From contig NZ_QAIK01000002.1 of assembly GCF_003061005.1 (NCBI RefSeq), positions 1 through 41,712 on the forward strand: a DNA stretch of 41,712 nucleotides. The letters are read 5' to 3'. Under the pieces are notes generated by a model. That model was given only the letters and a program-made list of their open reading frames with translations. It was not told the origin of the DNA and did no database searches. Below, in pieces: positions 23,656-31,671 of the stretch. Positions within the stretch are counted from its first letter, which is position 1. Each line of letters starts with the position of its first letter. A program made the position numbers and the translations under genes. This DNA is from Pseudomonas sp. HMWF021. Lineage in GTDB: Bacteria > Pseudomonadota > Gammaproteobacteria > Pseudomonadales > Pseudomonadaceae.

Positions 23656-25095
23656 ATGACCAACCTCCTGCTCTACCAACGTATTGCTCAACAACTGGCG
23701 GAAGACATCCGGCGCGGTGTCTATCAGCCCGGGGAACGCGTGCCGTCGGTGCGCAAGATGAGTTCGCAGCTCAATGTCAGCCATGCAACGGTGTTGCAGG
23801 CCTACGCCAATCTCGAAGATCAGGGTTTGATCCGGGCGCGGCCGCAGTCCGGTTACTACGTGCATCAGACCCCGGCGCTGACAGCCCCGACCCCGGACAT
23901 CGCCCGGGTCGAACGCCCAGGCCTGGTCACCCGCGCGAGCATCATTCAGCAAGTATTGGTCGAATCCCGGCGCGAAGGGGTGTTCCCTTTGGGCGCTGCG
24001 GTGCCGAGTGTCGATTACCTCCCGGTTCGCGCGCTGCATCAGCAATTGGCCAAGGTCACCCGATTCCATAGCCCGCGGGCGTTCAGCTACATGTTCAGCC
24101 CCGGTTTCGAACCGTTGCGCCGGCAAGTGGCGATCCGCATGCGCGATGCTGGCGTGGTGGTCGATCCGTCAGAAGTGGTGATCACCCACGGTTGCGTCGA
24201 TGCCTTGCAGATGTCGCTGCGGGTGCTGACCCGTCCGGGTGATCTGATCGCTGCCGAGTCGCCGACCTATTACGGTTTACTGCAACTGGCCGATCTGCTG
24301 GGCCTGAAAGTGATCGAGATCCCCAGCGATCCGGCCACCGGCATGAGCCTCGAAGCCCTGCAACTGGCCGCCAACCAATGGTCGATCAAGGCCTTGGTGC
24401 TGACCACGCGGCTGAGCAATCCACTGGGCGGCACCATGCCGGAAGAGCGGCAGAAACAACTGCTGCGCCTGGCCTCGGACTTCGATATCCAGATCGTCGA
24501 AGACGACATCTATGGCGAGTTGATGTTCGAGCAGGGCCGCACCAAGGCCTTGAAGGCCTACGACCGACTGGATCGGGTGATCTACTGCTCGAGCTTTTCC
24601 AAAACGTTATCACCAGGCGTGCGGGTCGGATGGATGATTGCCGGCAAGTTCCAGCAGGAAATCCAGCGTCTGCAGACGTTCACCACGCATTCGGCGTGCA
24701 GCGTGACGCAAATGGCGATTGCCGCTTATCTGGAAAATGGCGGTTATGACCGGCATTTACGGTACATCCGTCAGGAGTACCGGAAAAACCTCAGCGCGTT
24801 CCAGCTGGCGGTGCAGCAGTACTTCCCCGAAGGCACGCAAATGACCCGGCCCACGGGCGGTTTCATCCTGTGGGTGAGCCTGCCGGGGCGGGTCAATACC
24901 CAGGATTTGCATGTGCGCGCCTTGCAGCAGGGCATCAGCATTGCGCCGGGGCTGATCTTCAGTAATACCGAGCAGTTCAACCACTGTATCCGCCTGAACT
25001 GCGGCACGCCGTGGAATCGCGAGGCGGAAAGGGCGCTGATGACGCTTGGTTTGCTGGCCACTCAACTGTGTCAGGAAACCGCTGGCGGTTTCTGA
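23656..25095 (+). CDS. MocR-type (GntR-aminotransferase) transcriptional regulator
   Basis: 479-aa fusion protein. Residues 1-~75 form a GntR winged helix (AEDIRRGVYQPGERVPSVRK, LNVSHATVLQAYANLEDQGL). The rest is a fold-type I aminotransferase: VVITHGCVDALQMSLRVL, SPTYYGLLQLAD, LSNPLGGTMP, IVEDDIYGELMFE, and the pyridoxal lysine in YCSSFSKTLSPGVRVGW. Such proteins normally act as PLP-dependent regulators of vitamin B6, amine or amino acid genes rather than as aminotransferases. No obvious target lies next to it on the minus strand, so autoregulation or a distant target is likely. Confidence 0.88.
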   Translation: MTNLLLYQRIAQQLAEDIRRGVYQPGERVPSVRKMSSQLNVSHATVLQAYANLEDQGLIRARPQSGYYVHQTPALTAPTPDIARVERPGLVTRASIIQQVLVESRREGVFPLGAAVPSVDYLPVRALHQQLAKVTRFHSPRAFSYMFSPGFEPLRRQVAIRMRDAGVVVDPSEVVITHGCVDALQMSLRVLTRPGDLIAAESPTYYGLLQLADLLGLKVIEIPSDPATGMSLEALQLAANQWSIKALVLTTRLSNPLGGTMPEERQKQLLRLASDFDIQIVEDDIYGELMFEQGRTKALKAYDRLDRVIYCSSFSKTLSPGVRVGWMIAGKFQQEIQRLQTFTTHSACSVTQMAIAAYLENGGYDRHLRYIRQEYRKNLSAFQLAVQQYFPEGTQMTRPTGGFILWVSLPGRVNTQDLHVRALQQGISIAPGLIFSNTEQFNHCIRLNCGTPWNREAERALMTLGLLATQLCQETAGGF

Positions 25096-25173
25096 ACGAG
25101 CGGCGCGTCGTGCTTGTCTTGTGACGCTCAACAGGCGAGCATATGGCCCTCTGCCGTCAGTGTTGTAGGGTTC

Positions 25174-25665
25174 ATGAAAGCGATTGTTCCTGCCGTCTGG
25201 ATTTTGCTTTGTTTGATGATGGGCCACGTGCCCGGTGTCATGGCTGCCGCCGTTCAGGAAAAACCCGCGACGTCCGCCCCGGCGAGCAAAGCGACTGCCG
25301 GCAAAAAAGCCGATGCGGATAAAAAAGCTCAGGACAAAAAAGCCCCGCAGAAGAAAGCCGCCCCGGTGAAGAAACGGCCACCGATTGCCTCCAAGTCGAA
25401 ACCGGCCAGTGAAGTGGTGAAAACCAAACTGCCGCCGGCCAAGCTGGACCTGAGCCTGCCCAAGGACATGGTTCAGCAACTCAAACCTGCCGGCACTGTG
25501 CCGATGCCCAAACACGACGCGATTCTGCCGCAGATGTTTGGCGAGAAGAACAGTGGATTCCAGCTCAATGGCCGCTTGCTCAGCAACGAAATGCAGTTGC
25601 AGCTGCGCAACGAAGAGCGTCGCGAAGTCGAAGGCGCTGCGCTGGATTTCGAGTTCAAGCAATAA
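25174..25665 (+). CDS. Exported Lys/Ala/Pro-rich protein
   Basis: 163-aa protein with a signal-like N-terminus (MKAIVPAVWILLCLMMGHVP, then GVMAAA). The next ~60 residues are a low-complexity basic tract rich in Lys, Ala and Pro, histone H1-like. The C-terminal ~75 residues are a distinct domain (KLDLSLPKDMVQQLKP, GFQLNGRLLSNEMQLQLR). Proteins with this pattern are often mislabelled as translation initiation factor IF-2 because of the Lys/Ala tract; it has no GTPase motif. Start 25174 is chosen because it begins the signal peptide. Function unknown, probably periplasmic. Confidence 0.75.
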   Translation: MKAIVPAVWILLCLMMGHVPGVMAAAVQEKPATSAPASKATAGKKADADKKAQDKKAPQKKAAPVKKRPPIASKSKPASEVVKTKLPPAKLDLSLPKDMVQQLKPAGTVPMPKHDAILPQMFGEKNSGFQLNGRLLSNEMQLQLRNEERREVEGAALDFEFKQ

Positions 25666-25830
25666 ATTCAATCGATCCGTGACCCGCGAACCAGACGCTT
25701 TGTCGGAGACTGGTCGGTCACATTCAGTTATCGGTAAAAACCCCGGTTCAGGGAATTTGAAACAACCGTTTTAGCGGTTACTCTGTCCGTGTCTCTTTAA
25801 CACATCGCCCGTCGCGAGGACTTGCCCGTC

Positions 25831-26085
25831 ATGAAATGCCGTGAAGGCTGTGGCGCTTGCTGTATTGCCCCTTCCATCAGCTCTGCCATTCCGGGCATGC
25901 CCAACGGCAAACCTGCCGGCGAACGTTGCGTGCAGCTCTCGGTCGAAAACCTGTGCAGCATTTTCGGCCAGCCGGAGCGTCCGGCGGTCTGCTCTGGATT
26001 TGCCGCCGATGTCGAAGTCTGTGGCAGCAGCTCGGAAGAAGCGATCAAGTTGATCGGCTGGTGGGAGCAGATGACGGCGGCGTGA
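25831..26085 (+). CDS. YkgJ-family cysteine cluster protein
   Basis: 84-aa protein with a cysteine pattern of the YkgJ/UPF0153 family: CREGCGACCIAPSISS at the N-terminus, then CVQLSVENLCSIFGQPERP and VCSGF, with a final Cys in EVCGS. These Cys likely bind zinc or an iron-sulfur cluster. The ATG at 25831 follows GAGGAC; an upstream in-frame TTG is too near that site. Located 41 nt before the START-domain gene in the same orientation. Confidence 0.85.
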   Translation: MKCREGCGACCIAPSISSAIPGMPNGKPAGERCVQLSVENLCSIFGQPERPAVCSGFAADVEVCGSSSEEAIKLIGWWEQMTAA

Positions 26086-26126
26086 TGTGTCAAACGAACG
26101 GAACTTCAACAATAAGGAATAAGACT

Positions 26127-26732
26127 ATGGGTTCGCTGCATCGTATCGCTGTGTTGTGTGGTTTGACGGCTGTGCTGGCCACGTCGGTAGCTCAGGCTGA
26201 GGACTGGAAAGTCGCCAAGGAGCAGGACGGGATCAAGGTCTCGCTGGCCGAAGTGCCGGGTTCCGATTACAAGTCCTACCAGGGTGTTGCCCTGATGAAG
26301 ACTACCGTTGCCAAACTGCGTGCCTTGCAGGAAGACGTGGCCGGGGCCTGCGCCTGGATTCACGAGTGTAAAACCCAGAAACTGCTCAAGCACGAAGGTG
26401 ATCAGAGCTGGACCTACACCCAGTTCAATACGCCGTGGCCAGTCACCCCACGCGATTCGGTACTGCACGTCACCACCGTTGAAGGCGCCGATGGCAGCCT
26501 GACCCGCAACCTCGAAGGCGTGCCGAAGTACATTCCCGAGGAGAAGGGTTTTGTCCGTGTCGCTCAGGTCAAAGGCTTCTGGAAGTTCGTGCCCAAGGGT
26601 GATCAGGTTGAAGTGACCTATCAGGTGCACACCGAGCCGGGCGGCAGCGTGCCGAGCATGATTGCCAACAAGTTCGTGGTCGACGCACCCTTCAACACAC
26701 TCAAAGCCCTGAAAGAACGCGCCGAGAAGTAG
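26127..26732 (+). CDS. Exported START-domain protein
   Basis: 201-aa protein with a signal peptide (MGSLHRIAVLCGLTAVLATS, cleavage after AQA) and a START/Bet v1-like lipid-binding fold: DWKVAKEQDGIKVSLAEVPG, CAWIHECKTQKLLK, FNTPWPVTPRDSVLH, GFWKFVPKGDQVEVTYQVHT, PSMIANKFVVDAPFNTLKAL. Probably carries or senses a hydrophobic ligand in the periplasm. The ligand is unknown. An AAGGAATAAGACT leader precedes the ATG; a longer open frame upstream is shadow of the ykgJ-type gene. Confidence 0.85.
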   Translation: MGSLHRIAVLCGLTAVLATSVAQAEDWKVAKEQDGIKVSLAEVPGSDYKSYQGVALMKTTVAKLRALQEDVAGACAWIHECKTQKLLKHEGDQSWTYTQFNTPWPVTPRDSVLHVTTVEGADGSLTRNLEGVPKYIPEEKGFVRVAQVKGFWKFVPKGDQVEVTYQVHTEPGGSVPSMIANKFVVDAPFNTLKALKERAEK

Positions 26733-26749
26733 TTTTCGCGCTCACAGCA

Positions 26750-26777
26750 AAACGCCCCGGTCGAATCGGGGCGTTTT
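26750..26777 (+). terminator. Rho-independent terminator after START gene
   Basis: AACGCCCCGG and CGGGGCGTT form a strong stem around TCGAAT, followed by TTTGTTTTG. Confidence 0.8.
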
Positions 26778-27045
26778 TGTTTTGTCGTTATATTGTGTTT
26801 CCAGATATGCGTTGGACGAAATTTTCACAAAGTGTTCCAGACAATTCGCCCGCGCAACTCGGTTTGTCCCCCCGCCCAGGTACTTGCATGAAAGAGTCGG
26901 GCAGCGGGGCAGTAATCAATGGCAATGCTGCCGTTGATCGTGCAACATTTGCGCACCGCGCACGCCCCGGGGCCTGGAATGGCCAATAGAGGGCATGGCG
27001 CCGCTGTATTTTGCAACTTCAACTTCCAATGGGTCCTAAAACGAC

Positions 27046-29139
27046 ATGGCAAACCCGGACGCCCTGAATCAGCAGCGATCTTCCACTCGCCTGCTGCAAC
27101 CGACCGTCAAATCGCATCTGGCCTACACACTGCTGTGTGCCCTGGTCATGATGGTGATGTTTTCCGTGCTGCGCCTCGCGCTGCTGGTCTACAACCGCGA
27201 GATGATCCTCGATACCCCGGCTTCGACCTTCCTCGAAGCTTTCGCCAATGGCCTGCGTTTCGACCTGCGCCTGGTGGTCTATGTCTGCGTTCCGCTGGTG
27301 CTGGCACTGTTCAGTGCCCGGGCGATGGCTGCTCGCGGGTTCTTCCGTCTGTGGCTGACCGTGGCGTCCAGCATCGCGCTGTTCCTCGGCCTGATGGAAA
27401 TGGACTTCTACCGTGAGTTCCACCAGCGCCTCAACGGCCTGGTGTTCCAGTACGTGAAAGAAGACCCGAAAACCGTGATGAGCATGCTCTGGTACGGTTT
27501 CCCGGTGGTGCGTTACCTGCTGGCGTGGGTCATCGGCACGGTGATCCTGACCCTGGCCTTCAAGGGCGCCGACCGCGCGACCCGTCCACGTGGCCCGTTC
27601 AGCGGCGGCAACGTTGGCACCCGGCAAGTAGCACCGTGGTACACCCGCCTGGCGGTGTTCGTGGTCTGCCTGCTGATCTGCGTCGTGGCCGCCCGTGGCA
27701 CCCTGCGTCAAGGGCCGCCGCTGCGCTGGGGTGACGTGTACACCACCGAATCGAACTTTGCCAATCAGCTTGGCCTCAATGGTACCCTGTCGCTGATCGC
27801 GGCCGCCAAGGACCGCATGGGCGAGGACCGCGACAACATCTGGAAAGCCACGCTGCCGCAGGAACAGGCGCAGAAAGTGGTGCGCGAGATGCTGGTGATG
27901 CCGGACGACAAACTGGTCGATGCCGACATCGCTGCCGTGCGTCGTGACTACACGCCGCCGGCCGACAAGACCCTGCCGATCAAGAATGTCGTTGTGATCC
28001 TGATGGAAAGCATGGCCGGTCACTCGGTCGGTGCCTTGGGCGCGCCGGGCAACATCACCCCGTACCTCGACAAGCTGTCGAAGGAAGGTCTGTTGTTCGA
28101 CCGCTTCTTCTCCAACGGCACGCACACCCACCAGGGCATGTTTGCGACCATGGCCTGCTTCCCGAACCTGCCGGGTTTCGAATACCTGATGCAGACCCCG
28201 GAAGGCAGCCACAAGCTCTCCGGCCTGCCGCAGCTGCTCAGCGCGCGCAAGTATGACGACGTGTACGTCTACAACGGTGACTTCGCCTGGGACAACCAGT
28301 CGGGCTTCTTCAGCAACCAGGGCATGACCAACTTCGTTGGCCGTAACGACTTCGTCAACCCGGTGTTCTCCGATCCGACCTGGGGCGTGTCCGACCAGGA
28401 CATGTTCGACCGCGGTCTGGTGGAACTGAAGGCACGGGAAAACGGCAAGCCGTTCTACGCGCTGCTGCAAACCCTGTCCAACCACACGCCGTACGCCTTG
28501 CCGACGCCATTGCCGGTTGAGCGCGTAACCGATCGCGGCACGCTCAACGAACACCTGACCGCCATGCGTTACGCCGACTGGGCACTGGGTCAGTTCTTCG
28601 AAAAGGCGCGCAAAGAGCCGTACTTCAAGGAAACCCTGTTCGTGATCGTCGGTGACCACGGTTTCGGCAACGAGCGCCAGATCACCGAAATGGACCTGGG
28701 CCGCTTCAACGTGCCGATGCTGATGATCGCACCGGGCATCCAGGAGAAATTCGGCACCCGTGACCACACCGTGGGTACGCAGATCGACATCGTGCCGACC
28801 ATCATGGGTCGTCTGGGTGGTGAAGTGCGTCACCAGTGCTGGGGTCGCGACCTGCTGAACCTGCCGGCCGGCGACACCGGTTTCGGTGTGATCAAGCCGT
28901 CGGGCAGCGAGCAGACCACCGCCATCGTCACCGCCGACCAGATCCTGGTGCTGCCGAAAGAGAAGGAAATGGCGCCGAAGATCTACCAGTACCAACTGGG
29001 CGCGAACCCTTCTGCCGAGATCATTCCGGACGCACCGCGTACCGCCGAACTGAAACTCAAGCTTGAAGCGTTCCTGCAAACGGCGACCAAGAGCCTGATG
29101 GACAACACCGCGGGTGTGGTCAACGGCAAGCCAGACTGA
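27046..29139 (+). CDS. LtaS-like membrane sulfatase / phosphoglycerol transferase
   Basis: 697-aa inner-membrane protein. About five hydrophobic segments lie in residues ~25-215, then a periplasmic sulfatase-fold domain from ~300 (NVVVILMESMAGHSVGALGA). The likely Thr nucleophile is in FSNGTHTHQGMF; metal ligands are suggested by IVGDHGFGN and by the Asp/Glu pairs near YADWALGQFF. Gram-positive relatives polymerise lipoteichoic acid; Gram-negative members transfer phosphoglycerol or phosphoethanolamine to envelope glycans. The donor and acceptor here are unknown. The 313 bases upstream (26733-27045) hold the START terminator and a leader without a clear promoter by eye; the ribosome site is weak. 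Confidence 0.83.
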   Translation: MANPDALNQQRSSTRLLQPTVKSHLAYTLLCALVMMVMFSVLRLALLVYNREMILDTPASTFLEAFANGLRFDLRLVVYVCVPLVLALFSARAMAARGFFRLWLTVASSIALFLGLMEMDFYREFHQRLNGLVFQYVKEDPKTVMSMLWYGFPVVRYLLAWVIGTVILTLAFKGADRATRPRGPFSGGNVGTRQVAPWYTRLAVFVVCLLICVVAARGTLRQGPPLRWGDVYTTESNFANQLGLNGTLSLIAAAKDRMGEDRDNIWKATLPQEQAQKVVREMLVMPDDKLVDADIAAVRRDYTPPADKTLPIKNVVVILMESMAGHSVGALGAPGNITPYLDKLSKEGLLFDRFFSNGTHTHQGMFATMACFPNLPGFEYLMQTPEGSHKLSGLPQLLSARKYDDVYVYNGDFAWDNQSGFFSNQGMTNFVGRNDFVNPVFSDPTWGVSDQDMFDRGLVELKARENGKPFYALLQTLSNHTPYALPTPLPVERVTDRGTLNEHLTAMRYADWALGQFFEKARKEPYFKETLFVIVGDHGFGNERQITEMDLGRFNVPMLMIAPGIQEKFGTRDHTVGTQIDIVPTIMGRLGGEVRHQCWGRDLLNLPAGDTGFGVIKPSGSEQTTAIVTADQILVLPKEKEMAPKIYQYQLGANPSAEIIPDAPRTAELKLKLEAFLQTATKSLMDNTAGVVNGKPD

Positions 29140-29164
29140 TGTCGTTGCTTTAACAACCGCGCAA

Positions 29165-29198
29165 TAAAAAAGAGGCCCTTTCGGGGCCTCTTTTTTTT
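29165..29198. terminator. Bidirectional Rho-independent terminator
   Basis: GAGGCCC and GGGCCTC pair around TTTCG and are flanked by A6 on the left and T8 on the right, so it works for the LtaS-like gene on the plus strand and the DUF3309 gene on the minus strand. Confidence 0.9.
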
Positions 29199-29211
29199 AC
29201 CGGCTAATTCG

Positions 29212-29364
29212 TCATATCCGGCCAAGTAACAGCAGTACCAACAGCACCACCAACACCACGCCGATAATGCCCGAAGGACCGTAACCCCAACTTCTGGAGT
29301 GCGGGAAGACCGGCAGACCACCGATCAGCAACAGGATCAGGATAATGATAAGAATTGTGCCCAT
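29212..29364 (-). CDS. DUF3309 small membrane protein
   Basis: A 50-aa protein read directly from the minus strand: MGTILIIILILLLIGGLPVF, then PHSRSWGYGPSGIIGVVLVV and VLLVLLLLGRI-type ending. Two hydrophobic segments flank a short polar HSRSWGYGPSG loop, the hallmark of the DUF3309 family. A GGAAAT-type ribosome site (minus strand AAGGAAATCGAC) precedes the ATG. Inner-membrane, function unknown; family members are often stress-induced. The region 29365-29692 beyond it holds only the REP hairpin and no gene. Confidence 0.85.
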   Translation of the reverse strand: MGTILIIILILLLIGGLPVFPHSRSWGYGPSGIIGVVLVVLLVLLLLGRI

Positions 29365-29526
29365 GTCGATTTCCTTGTTGATAGTGTTCGAGAAGTCTTG
29401 GTGTTCAAGGGCGGCTGGAAGCTAACTAATTCCAGCCGGCTTACAAGTTCGGACTGGTGCGAATGAAAGAAAATTCAATGTTTTTTTAATGTATTTGGAT
29501 TACTCGTTTATTTCCTTTAAAGCGCG

Positions 29527-29603
29527 AGATCAAAAGATCGCAGCCTTCGGCAGCTCCTACACCGATTCCTGTAGGAGCTGCCGAAGGCTGCGATCTTTTG
29601 ATC
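29527..29603. repeat. REP-like hairpin, type A
   Basis: GATCAAAAGATCGCAGCCTT on the left and AAGGCTGCGATCTTTTGATC on the right are exact complements with CGGCAGCTCCTACA/TGTAGGAGCTGCCG inside and a short CCGATTCC loop. It is the most perfect copy in the window, oriented inside-out compared with the others. Confidence 0.9.
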
Positions 29604-29692
29604 CTGTATTCAGCATTCTGATGGAGCGTGGGATACCCGGGATCCTTCGCTACACTTCGCGCAACTCCTACAGAACAACAAGGCTGTCTGCT

Positions 29693-30508
29693 ATGCAAAA
29701 TCGCATGATGATCACTGGCGCGGGCTCGGGGCTGGGGCGCGAAATCGCGTTGCGCTGGGCGCGTGAGGGTTGGCAACTGGCCTTGTCCGACGTCAGCGAA
29801 GCCGGCCTGCAGGAAACCCTGAAGCTGGTGCGCGAGGCTGGTGGCGACGGTTTCATCCAGCGTTGCGATGTGCGTGATTACAGCCAGCTCACTGCGTTTG
29901 CCCAGGCCTGCGAAGAGAAGTTCGGTGGCATCGACATCATCGTCAACAACGCCGGCGTGGCGTCCGGCGGATTTTTCAGCGAGTTGTCACTGGAAGACTG
30001 GGACTGGCAGATCGCAATCAACCTGATGGGCGTGGTCAAGGGTTGCAAAGCCTTCCTGCCGCTGCTGGAGCAGAGCAAGGGCAAGATCATCAACATCGCC
30101 TCGATGGCGGCGTTGATGCAAGGCCCGGCCATGAGCAACTACAACGTGGCCAAGGCCGGGGTGGTGGCGCTGTCGGAAAGTTTGCTGGTGGAACTGGCGC
30201 AACAGGAAGTCGGCGTACATGTGGTTTGCCCGTCGTTCTTTCAGACCAACTTGCTCGACTCGTTCCGCGGCCCGACGCCTGCGATGAAAGCGCAGGTCGG
30301 CAAGTTGCTGGAAAGTTCGCCGATCAGCGCCGCCGACATCGCCGGCTACATCTATCAGCAAGTGGCCGCCGGCGAGTTCATGATCCTGCCTCACGAGCAG
30401 GGGCGCATGGCGTGGGCGATCAAGCAGAAGAACCCGCAACTGATCTACAACGAAATGACCACCATGGCCGATAAAATGCGCGCCAAGGCCAGACAAACCA
30501 ACGGCTGA
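29693..30508 (+). CDS. Short-chain dehydrogenase/reductase
   Basis: 271-aa NAD(P)-dependent SDR. Motifs: cofactor loop MMITGAGSGLGREIALRWA at residue ~5, NNAGVASGGFF, catalytic Ser in IINIASMAALMQGP, and the Tyr/Lys pair in MSNYNVAKAGVVAL. The C-terminus has PHEQGRMAWAIKQKNPQL. An earlier in-frame start gives an extension that is REP sequence, so the ATG at 29693 is used. The substrate is unknown; no pathway partner is adjacent. Confidence 0.9.
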   Translation: MQNRMMITGAGSGLGREIALRWAREGWQLALSDVSEAGLQETLKLVREAGGDGFIQRCDVRDYSQLTAFAQACEEKFGGIDIIVNNAGVASGGFFSELSLEDWDWQIAINLMGVVKGCKAFLPLLEQSKGKIINIASMAALMQGPAMSNYNVAKAGVVALSESLLVELAQQEVGVHVVCPSFFQTNLLDSFRGPTPAMKAQVGKLLESSPISAADIAGYIYQQVAAGEFMILPHEQGRMAWAIKQKNPQLIYNEMTTMADKMRAKARQTNG

Positions 30509-30571
30509 ACTTGCCCACCGCGTATCGCGTCGTTAGGGTGGCCGCAATGGTCACCCTGTCGAGACGCATCA

Positions 30572-30904
30572 ATGCTCAATTACCTGTGGTTCTTCCTTGC
30601 GGCGCTGTTTGAAATCGCCGGCTGTTTCGCCTTTTTCATGTGGCTGCGTCAGGGCAAAAGTGCCTTGTGGGTGATCCCGGCGCTGCTCAGCCTGACCCTG
30701 TTCGCCCTGTTGCTGACGCGCGTGGAAGCGGCTTACGCCGGACGCGCCTATGCCGCGTATGGCGGGATCTACATCGTCACGTCGATCGGCTGGCTGGCGG
30801 TGGTCGAGCGGGTGCGCCCGCTGGGTTCGGACTGGATCGGCGTGGCGCTGTGTGTGCTTGGCGCCAGCGTGATCCTGTTCGGGCCGCGATTTACCGCTGC
30901 GTGA
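30572..30904 (+). CDS. ynfA: YnfA-family inner-membrane protein (UPF0060)
   Basis: 110-aa protein with four predicted membrane helices and the family sequence [70 protein letters not shown]. It resembles small multidrug resistance proteins, and some relatives export dyes or drugs; transport activity is not shown by sequence alone. Confidence 0.92.
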   Translation: MLNYLWFFLAALFEIAGCFAFFMWLRQGKSALWVIPALLSLTLFALLLTRVEAAYAGRAYAAYGGIYIVTSIGWLAVVERVRPLGSDWIGVALCVLGASVILFGPRFTAA

Positions 30905-31016
30905 GGCGAGACTGTTTAGCCATTTGCAGGAAACGTCTGAAGGGTGCGGCGACTCAGGGTGTAGGGCAAGACTGAATTGCGCGCGCCCCATTGTAGAGCG
31001 CGTGCCCACCGCGCAT

Positions 31017-31042
31017 CTTCAGGGCTGGCTAACCCTGAAGGA
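31017..31042 (+). promoter_or_regulatory. Hairpin overlapping ribosome site of csrA-like gene
   Basis: CTTCAGGG (31017-31024) and CCCTGAAG (31033-31040) form an eight-pair stem with loop CTGGCTAA; the Shine-Dalgarno AAGGA (31038-31042) begins inside the 3' arm and ends just outside it. Folding would partly hide the ribosome site eight bases before the ATG. Confidence 0.5.
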
Positions 31043-31050
31043 CGAACTCC

Positions 31051-31236
31051 ATGCTTGTACTCAGCCGTGTTGTGGGCGAGTTGATTTCCATCGGTGACGA
31101 CATTTCCGTGCGTGTATTGTCAGTCAACGGTTCCAGTGTGCGCTTTGGTGTCGAGGCGCCACAGAAGATCAATGTGCACCGTTCTGAAGTCTACCAGCGG
31201 ATCCAGCGCAAACAGGCCACTGAAAAAGTCCGCTGA
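31051..31236 (+). CDS. csrA: CsrA/Rsm-family post-transcriptional regulator
   Basis: 61-aa RNA-binding protein that recognises GGA in mRNA leaders and is titrated by small RNAs such as RsmX/Y/Z. Seen: [20 protein letters not shown] and [23 protein letters not shown]-contact residues Leu4, Arg6 and Arg44 are kept, but the usual Arg7 is Val. The divergence from canonical RsmA suggests one of the extra paralogues found in fluorescent pseudomonads (RsmI-like); that is inference. The two flanking genes are unrelated, so it is probably monocistronic. Confidence 0.9.
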   Translation: MLVLSRVVGELISIGDDISVRVLSVNGSSVRFGVEAPQKINVHRSEVYQRIQRKQATEKVR

Positions 31237-31240
31237 AATC

Positions 31241-31468
31241 TCAGTCGAACAGATGCTTGGGCACATCGTGTTTGAGCATCAATTGGCATTGCTCGCTTTC
31301 CGGGTCGAAGACAATCAGTGCCTGACCTTTGGTCAGCGCCTGGCGTACGCGCAGTACGCGGGTCTCCAGCGGCGTGTCGTCACCGTTGTCGGTGCCGTCG
31401 CGGGTGACGAAATCCTCGATCAGGCGGGTGAGGGTGTCGACTTCAAGAGCGTCGTAGGGAATCAGCAT
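31241..31468 (-). CDS. yheU: YheU-family protein (UPF0270)
   Basis: 75-aa conserved protein. MLIPYDALEVDTLTRLIEDF, VTRDGTDNGDDTPLETRV and ALIVFDPESEQCQLMLKHDV match the family closely. Start ATG at 31468 has GAGG five bases upstream; a GTG two codons earlier is the alternative. Function is unknown. It converges on the csrA-like gene with only 4 nt between their stops. Confidence 0.92.
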   Translation of the reverse strand: MLIPYDALEVDTLTRLIEDFVTRDGTDNGDDTPLETRVLRVRQALTKGQALIVFDPESEQCQLMLKHDVPKHLFD

Positions 31469-31549
31469 GGGCACCTCGGTTCAAACAATGTCGGGATGCT
31501 ACGGCGATTAATGTAGGGCTGCCAGTTTTTGTATTGCCTGTGCAGCCCT

Positions 31550-31641
31550 CATCGCTGGCAAGCCAGCTCCCACAGGTTTCTGGGTGGATCACCTTCTTGT
31601 GTACACCATCAAACTCTGTGGGAGCTGGCTTGCCAGCGATG
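31550..31641. repeat. REP-like hairpin, type B
   Basis: CATCGCTGGCAAGCCAGCTC and its complement ending CTTGCCAGCGATG, ~50 nt apart. Located just downstream of the M42 peptidase gene. Confidence 0.88.
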
Positions 31642-31671
31642 GGGCCAGTCCAGCCACCACAGAACCCCGGA

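Noticed and set aside
27019-29079. Minus-strand open frame of 686 codons
   Set aside because: Antisense to the LtaS-like gene; no motif, typical high-GC shadow.
29489-29692. N-terminal extension of the SDR frame
   Set aside because: Runs through the REP hairpin; the dinucleotide fold begins right after the ATG at 29693.
30534-30556. AGGGTG/CACCCT inverted repeat between the SDR and ynfA genes
   Set aside because: Short stem without a T tract; not convincing as terminator or operator.
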